Assembly: GCA_947630525.1 (NCBI GenBank)
Contig: CANRHW010000079.1
Location: forward strand, 1 to 7,308
Source: an uncultured Clostridia bacterium
Lineage (GTDB): Bacteria; Bacillota; Clostridia; UMGS1883
Direction: 5' to 3'
Length of the DNA stretch: 7,308 nucleotides
Shown here: in pieces, positions 1 through 6,325 of the stretch
Layout of the letters: every line of letters starts with the position of its first letter
Numbering within the stretch: the stretch's first letter is position 1
Program-made: the position numbers and the translations under genes
The notes under the pieces: model-generated
Told to the model about the DNA's origin: nothing
Database searches by the model: none
What the model saw: only the letters and a program-made list of their open reading frames with translations

Positions 1-6
1 AGGAGG
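1..6 (+). promoter_or_regulatory. Ribosome binding site of the SLH surface-protein gene
   Basis: AGGAGG is a full match to the anti-Shine-Dalgarno core and lies 9 bases before the ATG at 16. This fixes that ATG as the start, rather than the second in-frame ATG at 28. The promoter lies outside the window. Confidence 0.85.
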
Positions 7-15
7 CGCCGCGTC

Positions 16-2901
16 ATGGTCCGGCGAATGATACTTGTCTTAACGTTATTGCTTGCCCTCATTGCCGTACCGGCACATGGCAACGATACCGCTATATTTT
101 ACGTTTCCTTTGACGACCCGGCCGAGGCCGAAATGTGGGACGGCGTTATCTTTGACGGCGACGACGTTTCAAAAGGCGCGGGCGCAGTTTACGTTTACAA
201 CCCCTGGGGCGACGAGAGCTACGGCAGGATTTCGCACCTGTTCACATACAAGGGCGCCGCCGCTATGGAAAGCGGCGCAATCTACCGTTTGTCCATGGAA
301 ATAAAAAGCCTTGACCCCAACGCCGATCAAATTCGCGGCGCGGGCCTGCGGTTTGACGGCGACGGTCTTATCACCTTTGAGTTCAGCGGCATACCGGACA
401 AGTGGACCAAAGTAAGCCAATTCTTCATGGTGCCGGCCTCGGCGGAGTATCACTTTTCGGTGGAAATCAAAAACGGCAGCGTTGACACGGGCTTTATGGT
501 GGACGAAATAACCATAGAGCGCATTGATATCATTCCCGAGAGTTTGGCCATCATGGGCGACAGCAGCCTTACTATCCCCTATTCCGGCGAAATTACCTCT
601 CAATACCGGGTGGGGGCCTATTCAAACGGCGGCGACTCAATAAACATACTTTCAAGCATTTCGACCATAACCGCCAAAGACTTGCCGGCGGGAGTAACCT
701 TTGACAGCTCTACCGGCGTAGTTACGGTGAACGAATACTGCCCGGACAACTCACATTTTATTTTAGAGTGCGATCCCCCGGACTTTTTGTCACTGGAGCC
801 CATAAGCATGGAAGTGACCCTCTCCCGCAATTTGCTGAAGAACTCCGACTTTTCCGAGGGCGACAAATACTGGCTGACCAACCCGGCCGCCGATGTGAAT
901 TTCGGCAGCACCGCCGATTATCTGACCATGTACACCGCGAGTACGCCCTACGGCTGCTATGCCACTCTCAGGCCGGAGTATTCCGTCCTGCTGACCGAAG
1001 GTGCGATGTACGTTCTGCGCGCCCGGGTCAGGGTTGACGGCGAGACCGGCGAATCGCTGTATTCGCGCAACACGGCTGTTTCCAGAGACGGCGAGGTCGT
1101 CATAAACATCCTCAATCTCCCCACCGGCGGCTGGATCGAGGTTATTGCGGCTTTCACTCCCGAAGCTACCGGGCTTTACGGGGTCAGCGTCAACTTTGTT
1201 ACCCCCTATGAAAGTATACTTGATATCGAAAGTATAACTCTTTCGCCCGAACAGCCCGAGGAAACATACATTACTCTCCACGCTCCGGGCAACATTTCCA
1301 TTCCTAACGCCGCCACGACTTTCCCTTTTAACGTATATATAAGGGATCAGGCCGGGGAAATCATGAGCAGCGACTGTTCGGTAAGCATTTATCCCGATGT
1401 TCCGGGCGTTTCTCTGACCAGGAACGGTCTTCTTGTCACACCTGACGCCACTGTGGGCGAATACGAGCTGCGAGCTGAGGCCGAGGACAATTCATCAATG
1501 ACCGCTACCCTGAACTTTACGCTCAGCTTTTCCAACGTGGGCGACGGCGGCTTTGAAGAAAAGCGGGTCAACGAATGGTGGGCGGCCGGCGCTCCCGCCG
1601 TAATGACCATAGAGGACGGCGGCGACGGTAAATATGCGCGGATAACCTCCGATGAGAGCTATGCGATCGTGCTTAACAATTCATATATGCGGCTCTTCGC
1701 CAACATTCCATACGCTTTCCGGGCCGACATTGTCGGCGGCAGCGGCCAGACCGTGACGGCCTTTCTCGAAACCTCGGCCGGCGACAGAATACCCATTATC
1801 CAATCCGGCGGCGAAAACTCCGAAATCCTTGAACTTTTCCAGATAGACGAGGACGCTGTGGCTCGCCTGCTGCTCTATGTTTCTTCCGAAAGCGGCGGCG
1901 TTGACGTTGGCATCGACAATATTGAGCTGTTCACGGCCTCGGTCTGGGTTACCGTACCAACCATATCAGGCACGGCATATCCCGGCTCCGAGGTGGACGC
2001 ACAGTTTAATTTTCACAACAACCTTGACCCTTATTCCGATCCTTCAAGCTGCGTGGTGAGCTGGTTCGTACAGGATACCGACGGCAGCGAGCCGGAATAT
2101 CTTGGCGGCGGGAGCAGCTTTACCATACCGAACGGGACGCTCGACAAGTATCTTTACTGCGAGGTCACACCCATATGTTCCGTCACCGGTCTCAGCGGCG
2201 CCACGGTAAAAAGCGTGCCTGTGCTTGTGGGCGGCGACTCCGGCGGCAACGATAACGATTATACCGACCCTCCGGTCATTGACAGCAGGCCCGCCATCCC
2301 CGTGCTGGAGCCCTTAAAGCTGGAGAAAGTATCCGTAGAGCTGCCTTTTACAGACGCGGCGGACGATTGGGCCAACGAAGAAATATCAATGCTGTATCAG
2401 ATTGGCGTTGTAAACGGCGTCAGCAGCACCGCTTTTGACCCCTCGGCCCCCATTAAAAGGGGCGAGCTTGCGGCGATGATATGCCGGGCTTTCAATGCCT
2501 CCGGCGGCAATCACAGTTATTACGACGTACCTGCGGACAGTTGGTACAGCAATTATATTGCCACGGTCAACGTTCTCGGACTAATGGACGGCGTGTCTGA
2601 CATCAGCTTTGCGCCTGAGGAGCCTGTTTCACGGGAACTGATAACGGTCATAATGATGCGCATTTATGAGTATTTTGATCTTGAAGCTCCCCTGTCGTCC
2701 CTGCACTGGTTCTATGACGCCAGAGAGATAAGCGACTGGGCGCTGGACAGCGTGGCCAAGGGCGTGAGCATCGGTCTGGTGACGGGCAACGCGTCCTCGA
2801 CTTTCGCTCCCAAGCGCAGCGCAACTCGGTCGGAGGCCTGCGCTATGCTGGTTCGGCTTATGGAAATAATCGAGAGGGATCGCGACTATTCAAGGAAATA
2901 A
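16..2901 (+). CDS. Secreted multidomain S-layer-homology (SLH) protein with repeated carbohydrate-binding-like modules
   Basis: This 961-residue protein is predicted to be exported and held on the cell wall. Residues 1-22 form a signal peptide: an MVRRM basic start, a leucine-rich core, and a likely cut after AHG. The rest reads as three similar units. Beta-sandwich (CBM4/9-like) modules lie at about 24-171, 272-412 and 507-641. They open with patterns such as N-x-DF-x-x-G...W and GGFEE...W and close with DEITIERI, ESITLSPE or DNIELF, as jelly-roll carbohydrate-binding modules often do. Each is followed by an Ig-like stretch (about 175-270, 415-505, 642-738). A Gly/Asp/Asn-rich linker (about 738-760) leads to three SLH repeats at about 774-828, 833-890 and 895-955. 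In SLH proteins these bind pyruvylated secondary cell-wall polymer through a TRAE-like motif. Here the motifs read KRGE, SREL and TRSE, so the middle repeat is atypical. No catalytic domain is visible, so a structural or glycan-binding role is inferred. The SLH call is firm; the module assignments are tentative. Confidence 0.92.
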   Translation: MVRRMILVLTLLLALIAVPAHGNDTAIFYVSFDDPAEAEMWDGVIFDGDDVSKGAGAVYVYNPWGDESYGRISHLFTYKGAAAMESGAIYRLSMEIKSLDPNADQIRGAGLRFDGDGLITFEFSGIPDKWTKVSQFFMVPASAEYHFSVEIKNGSVDTGFMVDEITIERIDIIPESLAIMGDSSLTIPYSGEITSQYRVGAYSNGGDSINILSSISTITAKDLPAGVTFDSSTGVVTVNEYCPDNSHFILECDPPDFLSLEPISMEVTLSRNLLKNSDFSEGDKYWLTNPAADVNFGSTADYLTMYTASTPYGCYATLRPEYSVLLTEGAMYVLRARVRVDGETGESLYSRNTAVSRDGEVVINILNLPTGGWIEVIAAFTPEATGLYGVSVNFVTPYESILDIESITLSPEQPEETYITLHAPGNISIPNAATTFPFNVYIRDQAGEIMSSDCSVSIYPDVPGVSLTRNGLLVTPDATVGEYELRAEAEDNSSMTATLNFTLSFSNVGDGGFEEKRVNEWWAAGAPAVMTIEDGGDGKYARITSDESYAIVLNNSYMRLFANIPYAFRADIVGGSGQTVTAFLETSAGDRIPIIQSGGENSEILELFQIDEDAVARLLLYVSSESGGVDVGIDNIELFTASVWVTVPTISGTAYPGSEVDAQFNFHNNLDPYSDPSSCVVSWFVQDTDGSEPEYLGGGSSFTIPNGTLDKYLYCEVTPICSVTGLSGATVKSVPVLVGGDSGGNDNDYTDPPVIDSRPAIPVLEPLKLEKVSVELPFTDAADDWANEEISMLYQIGVVNGVSSTAFDPSAPIKRGELAAMICRAFNASGGNHSYYDVPADSWYSNYIATVNVLGLMDGVSDISFAPEEPVSRELITVIMMRIYEYFDLEAPLSSLHWFYDAREISDWALDSVAKGVSIGLVTGNASSTFAPKRSATRSEACAMLVRLMEIIERDRDYSRK

Positions 2902-2925
2902 AGAGTTCAATTTTATAGAAAACAT

Positions 2926-2961
2926 AAAATCCAGGGTGCGCGGCCGCGCACCCTGGATTTT
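2926..2961. terminator. Bidirectional terminator between convergent genes
   Basis: This is a perfect palindrome with 18-base arms (AAAATCCAGGGTGCGCGG and its reverse complement). The core is very GC-rich and each arm ends in an A or T run, so it can act as an intrinsic terminator on either strand. It lies 24 bases after the SLH gene stop and 22 bases beyond the stop of the convergent mutarotase-like gene. Confidence 0.85.
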
Positions 2962-2983
2962 AACGTGTCTAACTTTTTTGTAT

Positions 2984-3862
2984 TTATACTTCCTCTATAT
3001 TCGCGGCCCTTTTAAGTTCCCACGTTTCGCTGTGCTTAGCGCAGCCGCCGGGAACCAATTTCGCCGCCGGAGACAGGCACTCCATTTCGGTATATTTTTT
3101 GCAGGTGTAGCTTTCACAGTTGCAGCCATTGTCGGGGTACTTTACGCCCTCCTCATAACCGAACCGCTTGATAAAGGCGCTGCCCTTGTTGAGATAAGCC
3201 ATCCATCCGTGCTCGTTGAGCACGCCTATCTTGGCGGCTACGTCGTTATCCGGGTCCATCGACACGGTGATATAATCGCCGCCCAAAGAAACGCGGCTGT
3301 CATTCATGGGAGTGTAATCCCAAAAGCATACCCACTTATTTGGGAAAAACCCCGTTTTGCGCACATTTTGCGGGATATATACCACGCCGCCCGCATTCAT
3401 CACAGTTACCGTCCATGGAGCAAGCTCTATGTCCCAAGCGTTCATATTGGTAATGGTGTGTTCGAGCTCCACGTTGCCGTCGTCGCGCATAGTTATTTTT
3501 GTGGCACACTGTATCTGGCTCCACTCCTGAACCGGGGCTTCAAGCGTCACTGTGCCGCCGCTGATATCGTACTTTACGGGGTAATAGTCGGGGTAATAGG
3601 TCCTCGGCGCCACCTCGGGGCTGGCCCAAAGCCGGTGACCGCCCACTACCCACCAGAGATTTTGCCGGTAGGGACTGTCGGTCACATCGTTCGTGGCGAA
3701 CTTGTCCACATCTTCAAAAAACATATTGTCCTCGCCCACATAGCCGTAACGGATAATGTACGGGCCCATATCCACAGTGACAAGAAGCTCCTTTTCGCCG
3801 TTAGTCAGCCGCAGGCACTTGCCAAACATACCGTAATTTACTTCGCTGGTCTGAATGCTCAT
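2984..3862 (-). CDS. Galactose-mutarotase-like beta-sandwich protein (DUF4380-like), function unknown
   Basis: This 292-residue protein has no signal peptide or membrane segment and is probably cytoplasmic. It is rich in beta-strand and has features typical of the aldose-epimerase/galactose-mutarotase fold: an N-terminal strand pair ending in DMGPYIIRYGY (31-41), GGHRLWASPE (74-83) with His76, a central E-x-E-H-T-I-T-N motif (132-139), and a C-terminal E-M-E-C-L-S-P...P-G-G...H-S-E-T-W-E-L block (259-283). Members of this superfamily bind sugars and some epimerise them with a His/Glu pair. I cannot assign a substrate, and a DUF4380-type binding role is equally possible. Five cysteines cluster at 247, 249, 254, 262 and 274. 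The start is set by GGGAGGT (3869-3875) six bases upstream of the ATG. The frame stays open a further 229 codons upstream, but that part crosses the promoters and is antisense to the next gene. It has its own promoter and appears monocistronic. Confidence 0.82.
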   Translation of the reverse strand: MSIQTSEVNYGMFGKCLRLTNGEKELLVTVDMGPYIIRYGYVGEDNMFFEDVDKFATNDVTDSPYRQNLWWVVGGHRLWASPEVAPRTYYPDYYPVKYDISGGTVTLEAPVQEWSQIQCATKITMRDDGNVELEHTITNMNAWDIELAPWTVTVMNAGGVVYIPQNVRKTGFFPNKWVCFWDYTPMNDSRVSLGGDYITVSMDPDNDVAAKIGVLNEHGWMAYLNKGSAFIKRFGYEEGVKYPDNGCNCESYTCKKYTEMECLSPAAKLVPGGCAKHSETWELKRAANIEEV

Positions 3863-3868
3863 ATTTTT

Positions 3869-3875
3869 ACCTCCC
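3869..3875 (-). promoter_or_regulatory. Ribosome binding site of the mutarotase-like gene
   Basis: On the minus strand GGGAGGT sits six bases before the ATG at 3862. An upstream in-frame ATG overlaps this very site, so the downstream ATG is the real start. Confidence 0.8.
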
Positions 3876-3897
3876 ATATTATCGTTTGTATATTTAT

Positions 3898-3926
3898 ATT
3901 GTAGCATAACGCGCAAGAAAATGCAA
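3898..3926 (-). promoter_or_regulatory. Sigma-A-type promoter for the mutarotase-like gene
   Basis: Read on the minus strand, TTGCAT (-35, 3921-3926), 17 bases, then TACAAT (-10, 3898-3903). The -10 is strong and the -35 is half-consensus. Transcription should start near 3891, giving a leader of about 30 bases that contains the ribosome binding site. Confidence 0.6.
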
Positions 3927-3944
3927 CATTTTTTTCGCCCGCCA

Positions 3945-3973
3945 TTGACAATGCCGGAATTTTGCGTTATCAT
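3945..3973 (+). promoter_or_regulatory. Sigma-A-type promoter for the CxCxxC protein gene
   Basis: TTGACA (3945-3950), a 17-base spacer, then TATCAT (3968-3973, one mismatch to TATAAT). The predicted start near 3980 is about 20 bases upstream of the ATG at 4001. It is divergent from the mutarotase-like promoter, and the two -35 elements are only 18 bases apart. Confidence 0.75.
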
Positions 3974-4000
3974 ATTAATGTCGAAACAGAGGTGATTTTG

Positions 4001-4555
4001 ATGAGAGGGCTGAGCTACGGCAAATACACGATATATCCGCGCCCCCGCAAGACCGGAGGAATATACCGTCGGCGCGGGCCGCACCTGCTCAAATGCGCCT
4101 GTCCCGGCTGCCAGAATTTTTTTAAGGCGATAACTCCCTACATAGCGGAGCTTGACGCTTCGACCGCGCCCTTGGGCATAGCTTGGAACAAGCCCGACAG
4201 CATACAGGTACTTGACGCAAGCCGGGGGCAGGTCTACTACAAAATAGACTACAGCTTTTACGGCACGGGGGAGCTGCCGGCAAAATGGCACACCGAAAAA
4301 ACCGCCCTTGGTACGGTGAATCTGCGGCTGCCCAATTCGGTATACCGGCTCAACGAAGAGATGAGTTTTGAGTTTTTCCGAGCCGGGAAGGAGCGGCTGC
4401 GGCTGGAGGTAAGTGCGCGGCTGCCCTGGGTAATGGAAACCATGAACTGTATTTACGACCCATCCGAAAAAGCGGTCGCCAAAAAGCTGCCCGGCCGCGC
4501 GGCGCGGATATACCGCGGGGCGGCGCATATCATAAGGAGCTTTAGGCAACGGTGA
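4001..4555 (+). CDS. Conserved-looking hypothetical protein with N-terminal CxCxxC cluster
   Basis: This 184-residue protein has no signal peptide or membrane helix and no function I can assign. The start is the ATG preceded by AGAGGTG (3988-3994); an in-frame ATG at 3962 lies inside the promoter and is rejected. The N-terminus is very basic (YPRPRKTGGIYRRRG, residues 12-26), followed by Cys32, Cys34 and Cys37 in CACPGC, which could hold a metal or be part of a zinc-binding site. A hydrophobic/aromatic block with NKPD and Y-Y-K-I-D-Y-S-F-Y-G-T-G-E (about 80-90) suggests a small alpha/beta fold. The C-terminus is again rich in Arg and Lys. From memory, clostridial genomes carry uncharacterised proteins with a C-x-C-P-x-C then G-x-Y pattern, and I think this belongs with them, but I have no family name. 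It is transcribed divergently from the mutarotase-like gene, with feoA 62 bases downstream. Confidence 0.8.
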   Translation: MRGLSYGKYTIYPRPRKTGGIYRRRGPHLLKCACPGCQNFFKAITPYIAELDASTAPLGIAWNKPDSIQVLDASRGQVYYKIDYSFYGTGELPAKWHTEKTALGTVNLRLPNSVYRLNEEMSFEFFRAGKERLRLEVSARLPWVMETMNCIYDPSEKAVAKKLPGRAARIYRGAAHIIRSFRQR

Positions 4556-4581
4556 CGCGGCGGCGATTTATGTCATATTAT
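4552..4581 (+). promoter_or_regulatory. Possible weak promoter for feoA
   Basis: GTGACG (4552-4557, four of six to consensus) and TATTAT (4576-4581) are 18 bases apart and overlap the stop codon of the preceding gene. This may let feoA be expressed separately. Co-transcription from the promoter at 3945 is at least as likely. Confidence 0.22.
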
Positions 4582-4617
4582 GTAGAAGCATATCAATGAA
4601 AAAGGAAGCTGCCAATA

Positions 4618-4857
4618 TTGAATAAAGAAATAAAACTGAATACCGCGCCCGTGGGCACAAGCTGCCTTGTACGCAGCGTCGGGGGCGACGGCCCCATGCG
4701 CCGGAGGCTGATGGACCTGGGGCTTGTTGACGGCGCGCGCATAACGCCGCTGTTTGAAAGCATCGGCGGCGACCCCCGGGCTTATGATATCCGTGGGGCG
4801 GTCATAGCTCTGCGGGGTATGGACGCGGAGCTTATAAGCGTTGCGCCCGTACGTTAA
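4618..4857 (+). CDS. feoA: FeoA-domain protein (ferrous iron transport accessory), standalone
   Basis: This 79-residue cytoplasmic protein has the length of a single FeoA SH3-like domain. Characteristic positions include G-T-S-C-L-V-R-S-V near residue 13, the M-R-R-R-L-M-D-L-G-L-V-D-G-A-R-I core (27-42), and the closing G-D-P-R-A-Y-x-I-R-G...I-A-L-R pattern followed by an A-E-L-I-S-V strand. FeoA normally works with the FeoB GTPase/permease in Fe(II) uptake, usually from the adjacent gene. Here no feoB follows: the next feature is a tRNA. The start is TTG, supported by AAAGGAAG (4601-4608) with a normal gap; there is no ATG in a suitable place. The gene may be an extra FeoA copy with feoB elsewhere, or a regulator-like SH3 protein. 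It has no obvious terminator of its own, so readthrough into the tRNA region is possible. Confidence 0.85.
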   Translation: MNKEIKLNTAPVGTSCLVRSVGGDGPMRRRLMDLGLVDGARITPLFESIGGDPRAYDIRGAVIALRGMDAELISVAPVR

Positions 4858-4876
4858 AAAAATTTTAAAAAAGCTA

Positions 4877-4905
4877 TTGACAAACCCCGTTTTTTGTACT
4901 ATAAT
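4877..4905 (+). promoter_or_regulatory. Consensus sigma-A promoter for tRNA-Gln
   Basis: TTGACA (4877-4882), exactly 17 bases, then TATAAT (4900-4905): a perfect match to the vegetative consensus, as expected for a stable RNA gene. The predicted start near 4912 gives a short 5' leader of about 15 bases before the mature tRNA. Confidence 0.9.
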
Positions 4906-4926
4906 AATATCGTTCGTGATGAGCGA

Positions 4927-5000
4927 TGCCGAATTGTGTAAGGGTAGCACGACAGACTCTGACTCTGTTTGTGAGGGTTCGAATCCTTCTTCGGCAACCA
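4927..5000 (+). tRNA. tRNA-Gln, anticodon CTG, with encoded CCA
   Basis: The sequence folds into a full cloverleaf. The acceptor stem TGCCGAA/TTCGGCA has seven pairs, including the T1-A72 pair typical of tRNA-Gln. The D stem is GTGT/GCAC. The anticodon stem ACAGA/TCTGT closes a seven-base loop with anticodon CTG at 4959-4961, which reads CAG. The variable region has four bases. The T stem GAGGG/CCTTC has one G-T pair and loop TTCGAAT. The discriminator is A, followed by an encoded CCA. In most Firmicutes tRNA-Gln is first charged with Glu and then amidated by GatCAB; that is family knowledge, not shown here. Confidence 0.96.
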
Positions 5001-5005
5001 TATGG

Positions 5006-5042
5006 AAAGCACCGAAAACCTCAAGTTTTCGGTGCTTTTGTT
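5006..5042 (+). terminator. Intrinsic terminator of tRNA-Gln
   Basis: Fourteen-base perfect arms (AAAGCACCGAAAAC at 5006-5019, its complement at 5025-5038) enclose a five-base loop and are followed by a T-rich TTTTGTTT tract. It begins six bases after the CCA. On the minus strand it has only a three-T tail, so it would be a weak terminator for the convergent lipoprotein gene. Confidence 0.9.
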
Positions 5043-5100
5043 TATTTAGAAATATCGGTTTTGTAACTCAAAATTGATTTTCCAACAGTTTTCTAACATA

Positions 5101-5802
5101 TTATAATAAATAAGAGGCTAATACGAGTTCATTCTGTCTTTCTCTTACTCCTGTTTGGAAATGAACTGTAATTTTAGTTATATCTCTAATCATTCCACCA
5201 AACGAATTTGTGGCTCCATAATCAAATGTAACTTTATATTCATATATGCCAGAAATTATACTACCATCATCATCATATACACCACTTTTCTCACCATCCA
5301 ATTCTACCAATTCCGGCACCGAACAAGTAGCAGAATATTTTACGAATGAATAAGGATTTTTTAAATACTGTTTTAATTCATTTTCTGCATCTTTAACAAA
5401 CTCCCATCGACCTATTTCAACAAGGCATTGATTTATCTGTTCATTCGTCATATAATCTGCATTTTCTTTGAGAAGACTTTTCGCATCGTCAGTTTCACCA
5501 TTGGCCTTATCCAAAATTTCCCTTACCACATTGGGCGCATTCATTTTTTTGGCTTCCACATATGCATTATTTGCCTTTTCAAGCTTAGAATAATTTGAAA
5601 CATCGGATTTGTCTTCATCACTCAATGAAGCATACTCAGAATTAACATTTTGCAATTCTTCGGATGAATTAAGAGAAATTTCTCCCAAAGCATTAATGTG
5701 AGAAATAACACTTCTTGCTTCTTTACTCGCGCATCCCGTAACTAATGCGCATATTAATGCAATACAGGACAACATTAAACATAATTTTTTTATATTTTTC
5801 AT
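5101..5802 (-). CDS. Putative lipoprotein with helical surface-protein-like module
   Basis: This 233-residue protein begins with KNIKK, a hydrophobic stretch, and the lipobox LVTGC with Cys24, so after processing it should be a lipid-anchored protein on the outer face of the membrane. Residues 31-85 (ending in a run like N-Y-S-K-L-E-K-A-N-N-A-Y) match the pattern of short alpha-helical repeats often seen in clostridial surface proteins: I-x-x-I-x-A-L-G-x-I-x-L-x-S...Y-x-x-L-x-x-x-x-K. A second helical part (90-145) leads to a beta-rich C-terminal domain (about 146-216) with L-K-N-P-Y-S-F and D-Y-G-A-T-N-S-F-G-G-M-I-R, a pattern I recall from small exported proteins of unknown role. GGAGGTG (5810-5816) precedes the ATG by seven bases, so the start is secure. 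Low GC sets it apart from the flanking genes. It is divergent from an XRE repressor gene, which may control it. No specific function can be given. Confidence 0.85.
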   Translation of the reverse strand: MKNIKKLCLMLSCIALICALVTGCASKEARSVISHINALGEISLNSSEELQNVNSEYASLSDEDKSDVSNYSKLEKANNAYVEAKKMNAPNVVREILDKANGETDDAKSLLKENADYMTNEQINQCLVEIGRWEFVKDAENELKQYLKNPYSFVKYSATCSVPELVELDGEKSGVYDDDGSIISGIYEYKVTFDYGATNSFGGMIRDITKITVHFQTGVRERQNELVLASYLL

Positions 5803-5822
5803 TTTATAACACCTCCATTTGT

Positions 5823-5851
5823 ATTATAGCATAATTTTTTTGTAAAGTCAA
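5823..5851 (-). promoter_or_regulatory. Strong sigma-A promoter for the lipoprotein gene
   Basis: On the minus strand TTGACT (5846-5851), 17 bases, TATAAT (5823-5828). Eleven of twelve positions match consensus. Transcription would begin near 5816, at the very edge of the ribosome binding site (5810-5816), so the leader would be only about 15 bases long. Confidence 0.85.
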
Positions 5852-5854
5852 CTA

Positions 5855-5867
5855 TTTTGGTACAAAA
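5855..5867. promoter_or_regulatory. Candidate operator dyad in the divergent lipoprotein/XRE region
   Basis: TTTTG-GTA-CAAAA is an inverted repeat of five bases with a three-base centre. It lies three bases upstream of the lipoprotein -35 and within the 123-bp space shared with the XRE gene. A close relative, TTTTG-TA-CAAAA, lies at 6438-6449 before msrA. Binding by the neighbouring XRE protein is conjecture. Confidence 0.3.
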
Positions 5868-5925
5868 TTCCACCGAAATAATTTGCGCTCTGAATATACT
5901 ATTAGTGGAACGGAGTGTGGTTGTT

Positions 5926-6225
5926 GTGGATTTTGGGAAAAAGCTAAAAGAATTGCGCTTACAAGCCAATTTAACTCAGAAACAATTAGCTGAAAGAGTC
6001 GGGGTAACAAAATCTGTAATATCTTTTTATGAATTACAGGAACGTTCTCCGTCACCAGACGTATTGGTAAAGTTATCGGAGATTTTTCATGTCAGCACAG
6101 ATTATTTATTAGGCTTAGAACGCAAAAACGTTATTGATATATCAGATTTAACGCCAGAACAAGCAGACGTAATTGAGTCGTTAATTACAGTTTTGAGAAA
6201 TAAGAAAGGAACAAACACACGATAG
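5926..6225 (+). CDS. XRE/Cro-CI family transcriptional regulator
   Basis: This 99-residue DNA-binding protein has a classical HTH_3 domain at residues 4-62: F-G-K-K-L-K-E-L-R, then T17-Q18-x-Q-L-A-E-R-V-G-V as the first HTH helix, T28-K-S-V-I-S-F-Y-E as the recognition helix, and the closing S-E-I-F-x-V-S-x-D-Y-L-L-G-L-E motif. Residues 66-99 form a short helical tail (L-T-P-E-Q-A-D-V-I-E-S-L) that may mediate dimer contacts; there is no peptidase or sensor domain. I place the start at GTG 5926, ten bases after GGAG (5912-5915), so that the protein begins with (M)DFGKKL as is usual in the family. An upstream ATG at 5857 would add 23 unlike residues. A TATACT (5895-5900) could be its -10, but I see no good -35. 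Divergence from the lipoprotein gene suggests local control; the target is unproven. Confidence 0.9.
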   Translation: MDFGKKLKELRLQANLTQKQLAERVGVTKSVISFYELQERSPSPDVLVKLSEIFHVSTDYLLGLERKNVIDISDLTPEQADVIESLITVLRNKKGTNTR

Positions 6226-6290
6226 ACTGTGCTGATTGTTCACGCATAAGGCAGGACCTAATTCTATGTTATAAAAAATTCATAAAGGTA

Positions 6291-6319
6291 TTGTATTTAT
6301 ATTTGTTTTGTGCTACAAT
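6291..6319 (+). promoter_or_regulatory. Extended -10 promoter upstream of msrA
   Basis: TTGTAT (6291-6296), 17 bases, then TGC-TACAAT with the extended -10 TG at 6311-6312 and the -10 hexamer at 6314-6319. Transcription would start near 6326 and leave a leader of about 140 bases before the msrA ATG. Confidence 0.65.
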
Positions 6320-6325
6320 ACAAGC

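Noticed and set aside
2936..3904. 322-codon plus-strand open frame opposite the mutarotase-like gene
   Set aside because: It begins inside the terminator palindrome, has no ribosome binding site, and is the antisense shadow of a gene with clear domain motifs, promoter and start signal.
3863..4549. Upstream extension of the mutarotase-like reading frame by about 229 codons on the minus strand
   Set aside because: It crosses both divergent promoters and the ribosome binding site at 3869-3875 and is antisense to the gene at 4001-4555. The added peptide is Pro/Arg/Tyr-rich, as shadow translations often are.
5078..5098. Tandem TTTTCCAACA / TTTTCTAACA
   Set aside because: Two ten-base near-copies separated by one base in AT-rich DNA downstream of a gene; too short and isolated to call a repeat element or CRISPR.
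5857..5925. Longer start for the XRE regulator at ATG 5857
   Set aside because: This start lies in the candidate operator and promoter zone, lacks a ribosome binding site, and adds residues unlike the family; GTG 5926 has a well-placed GGAG.
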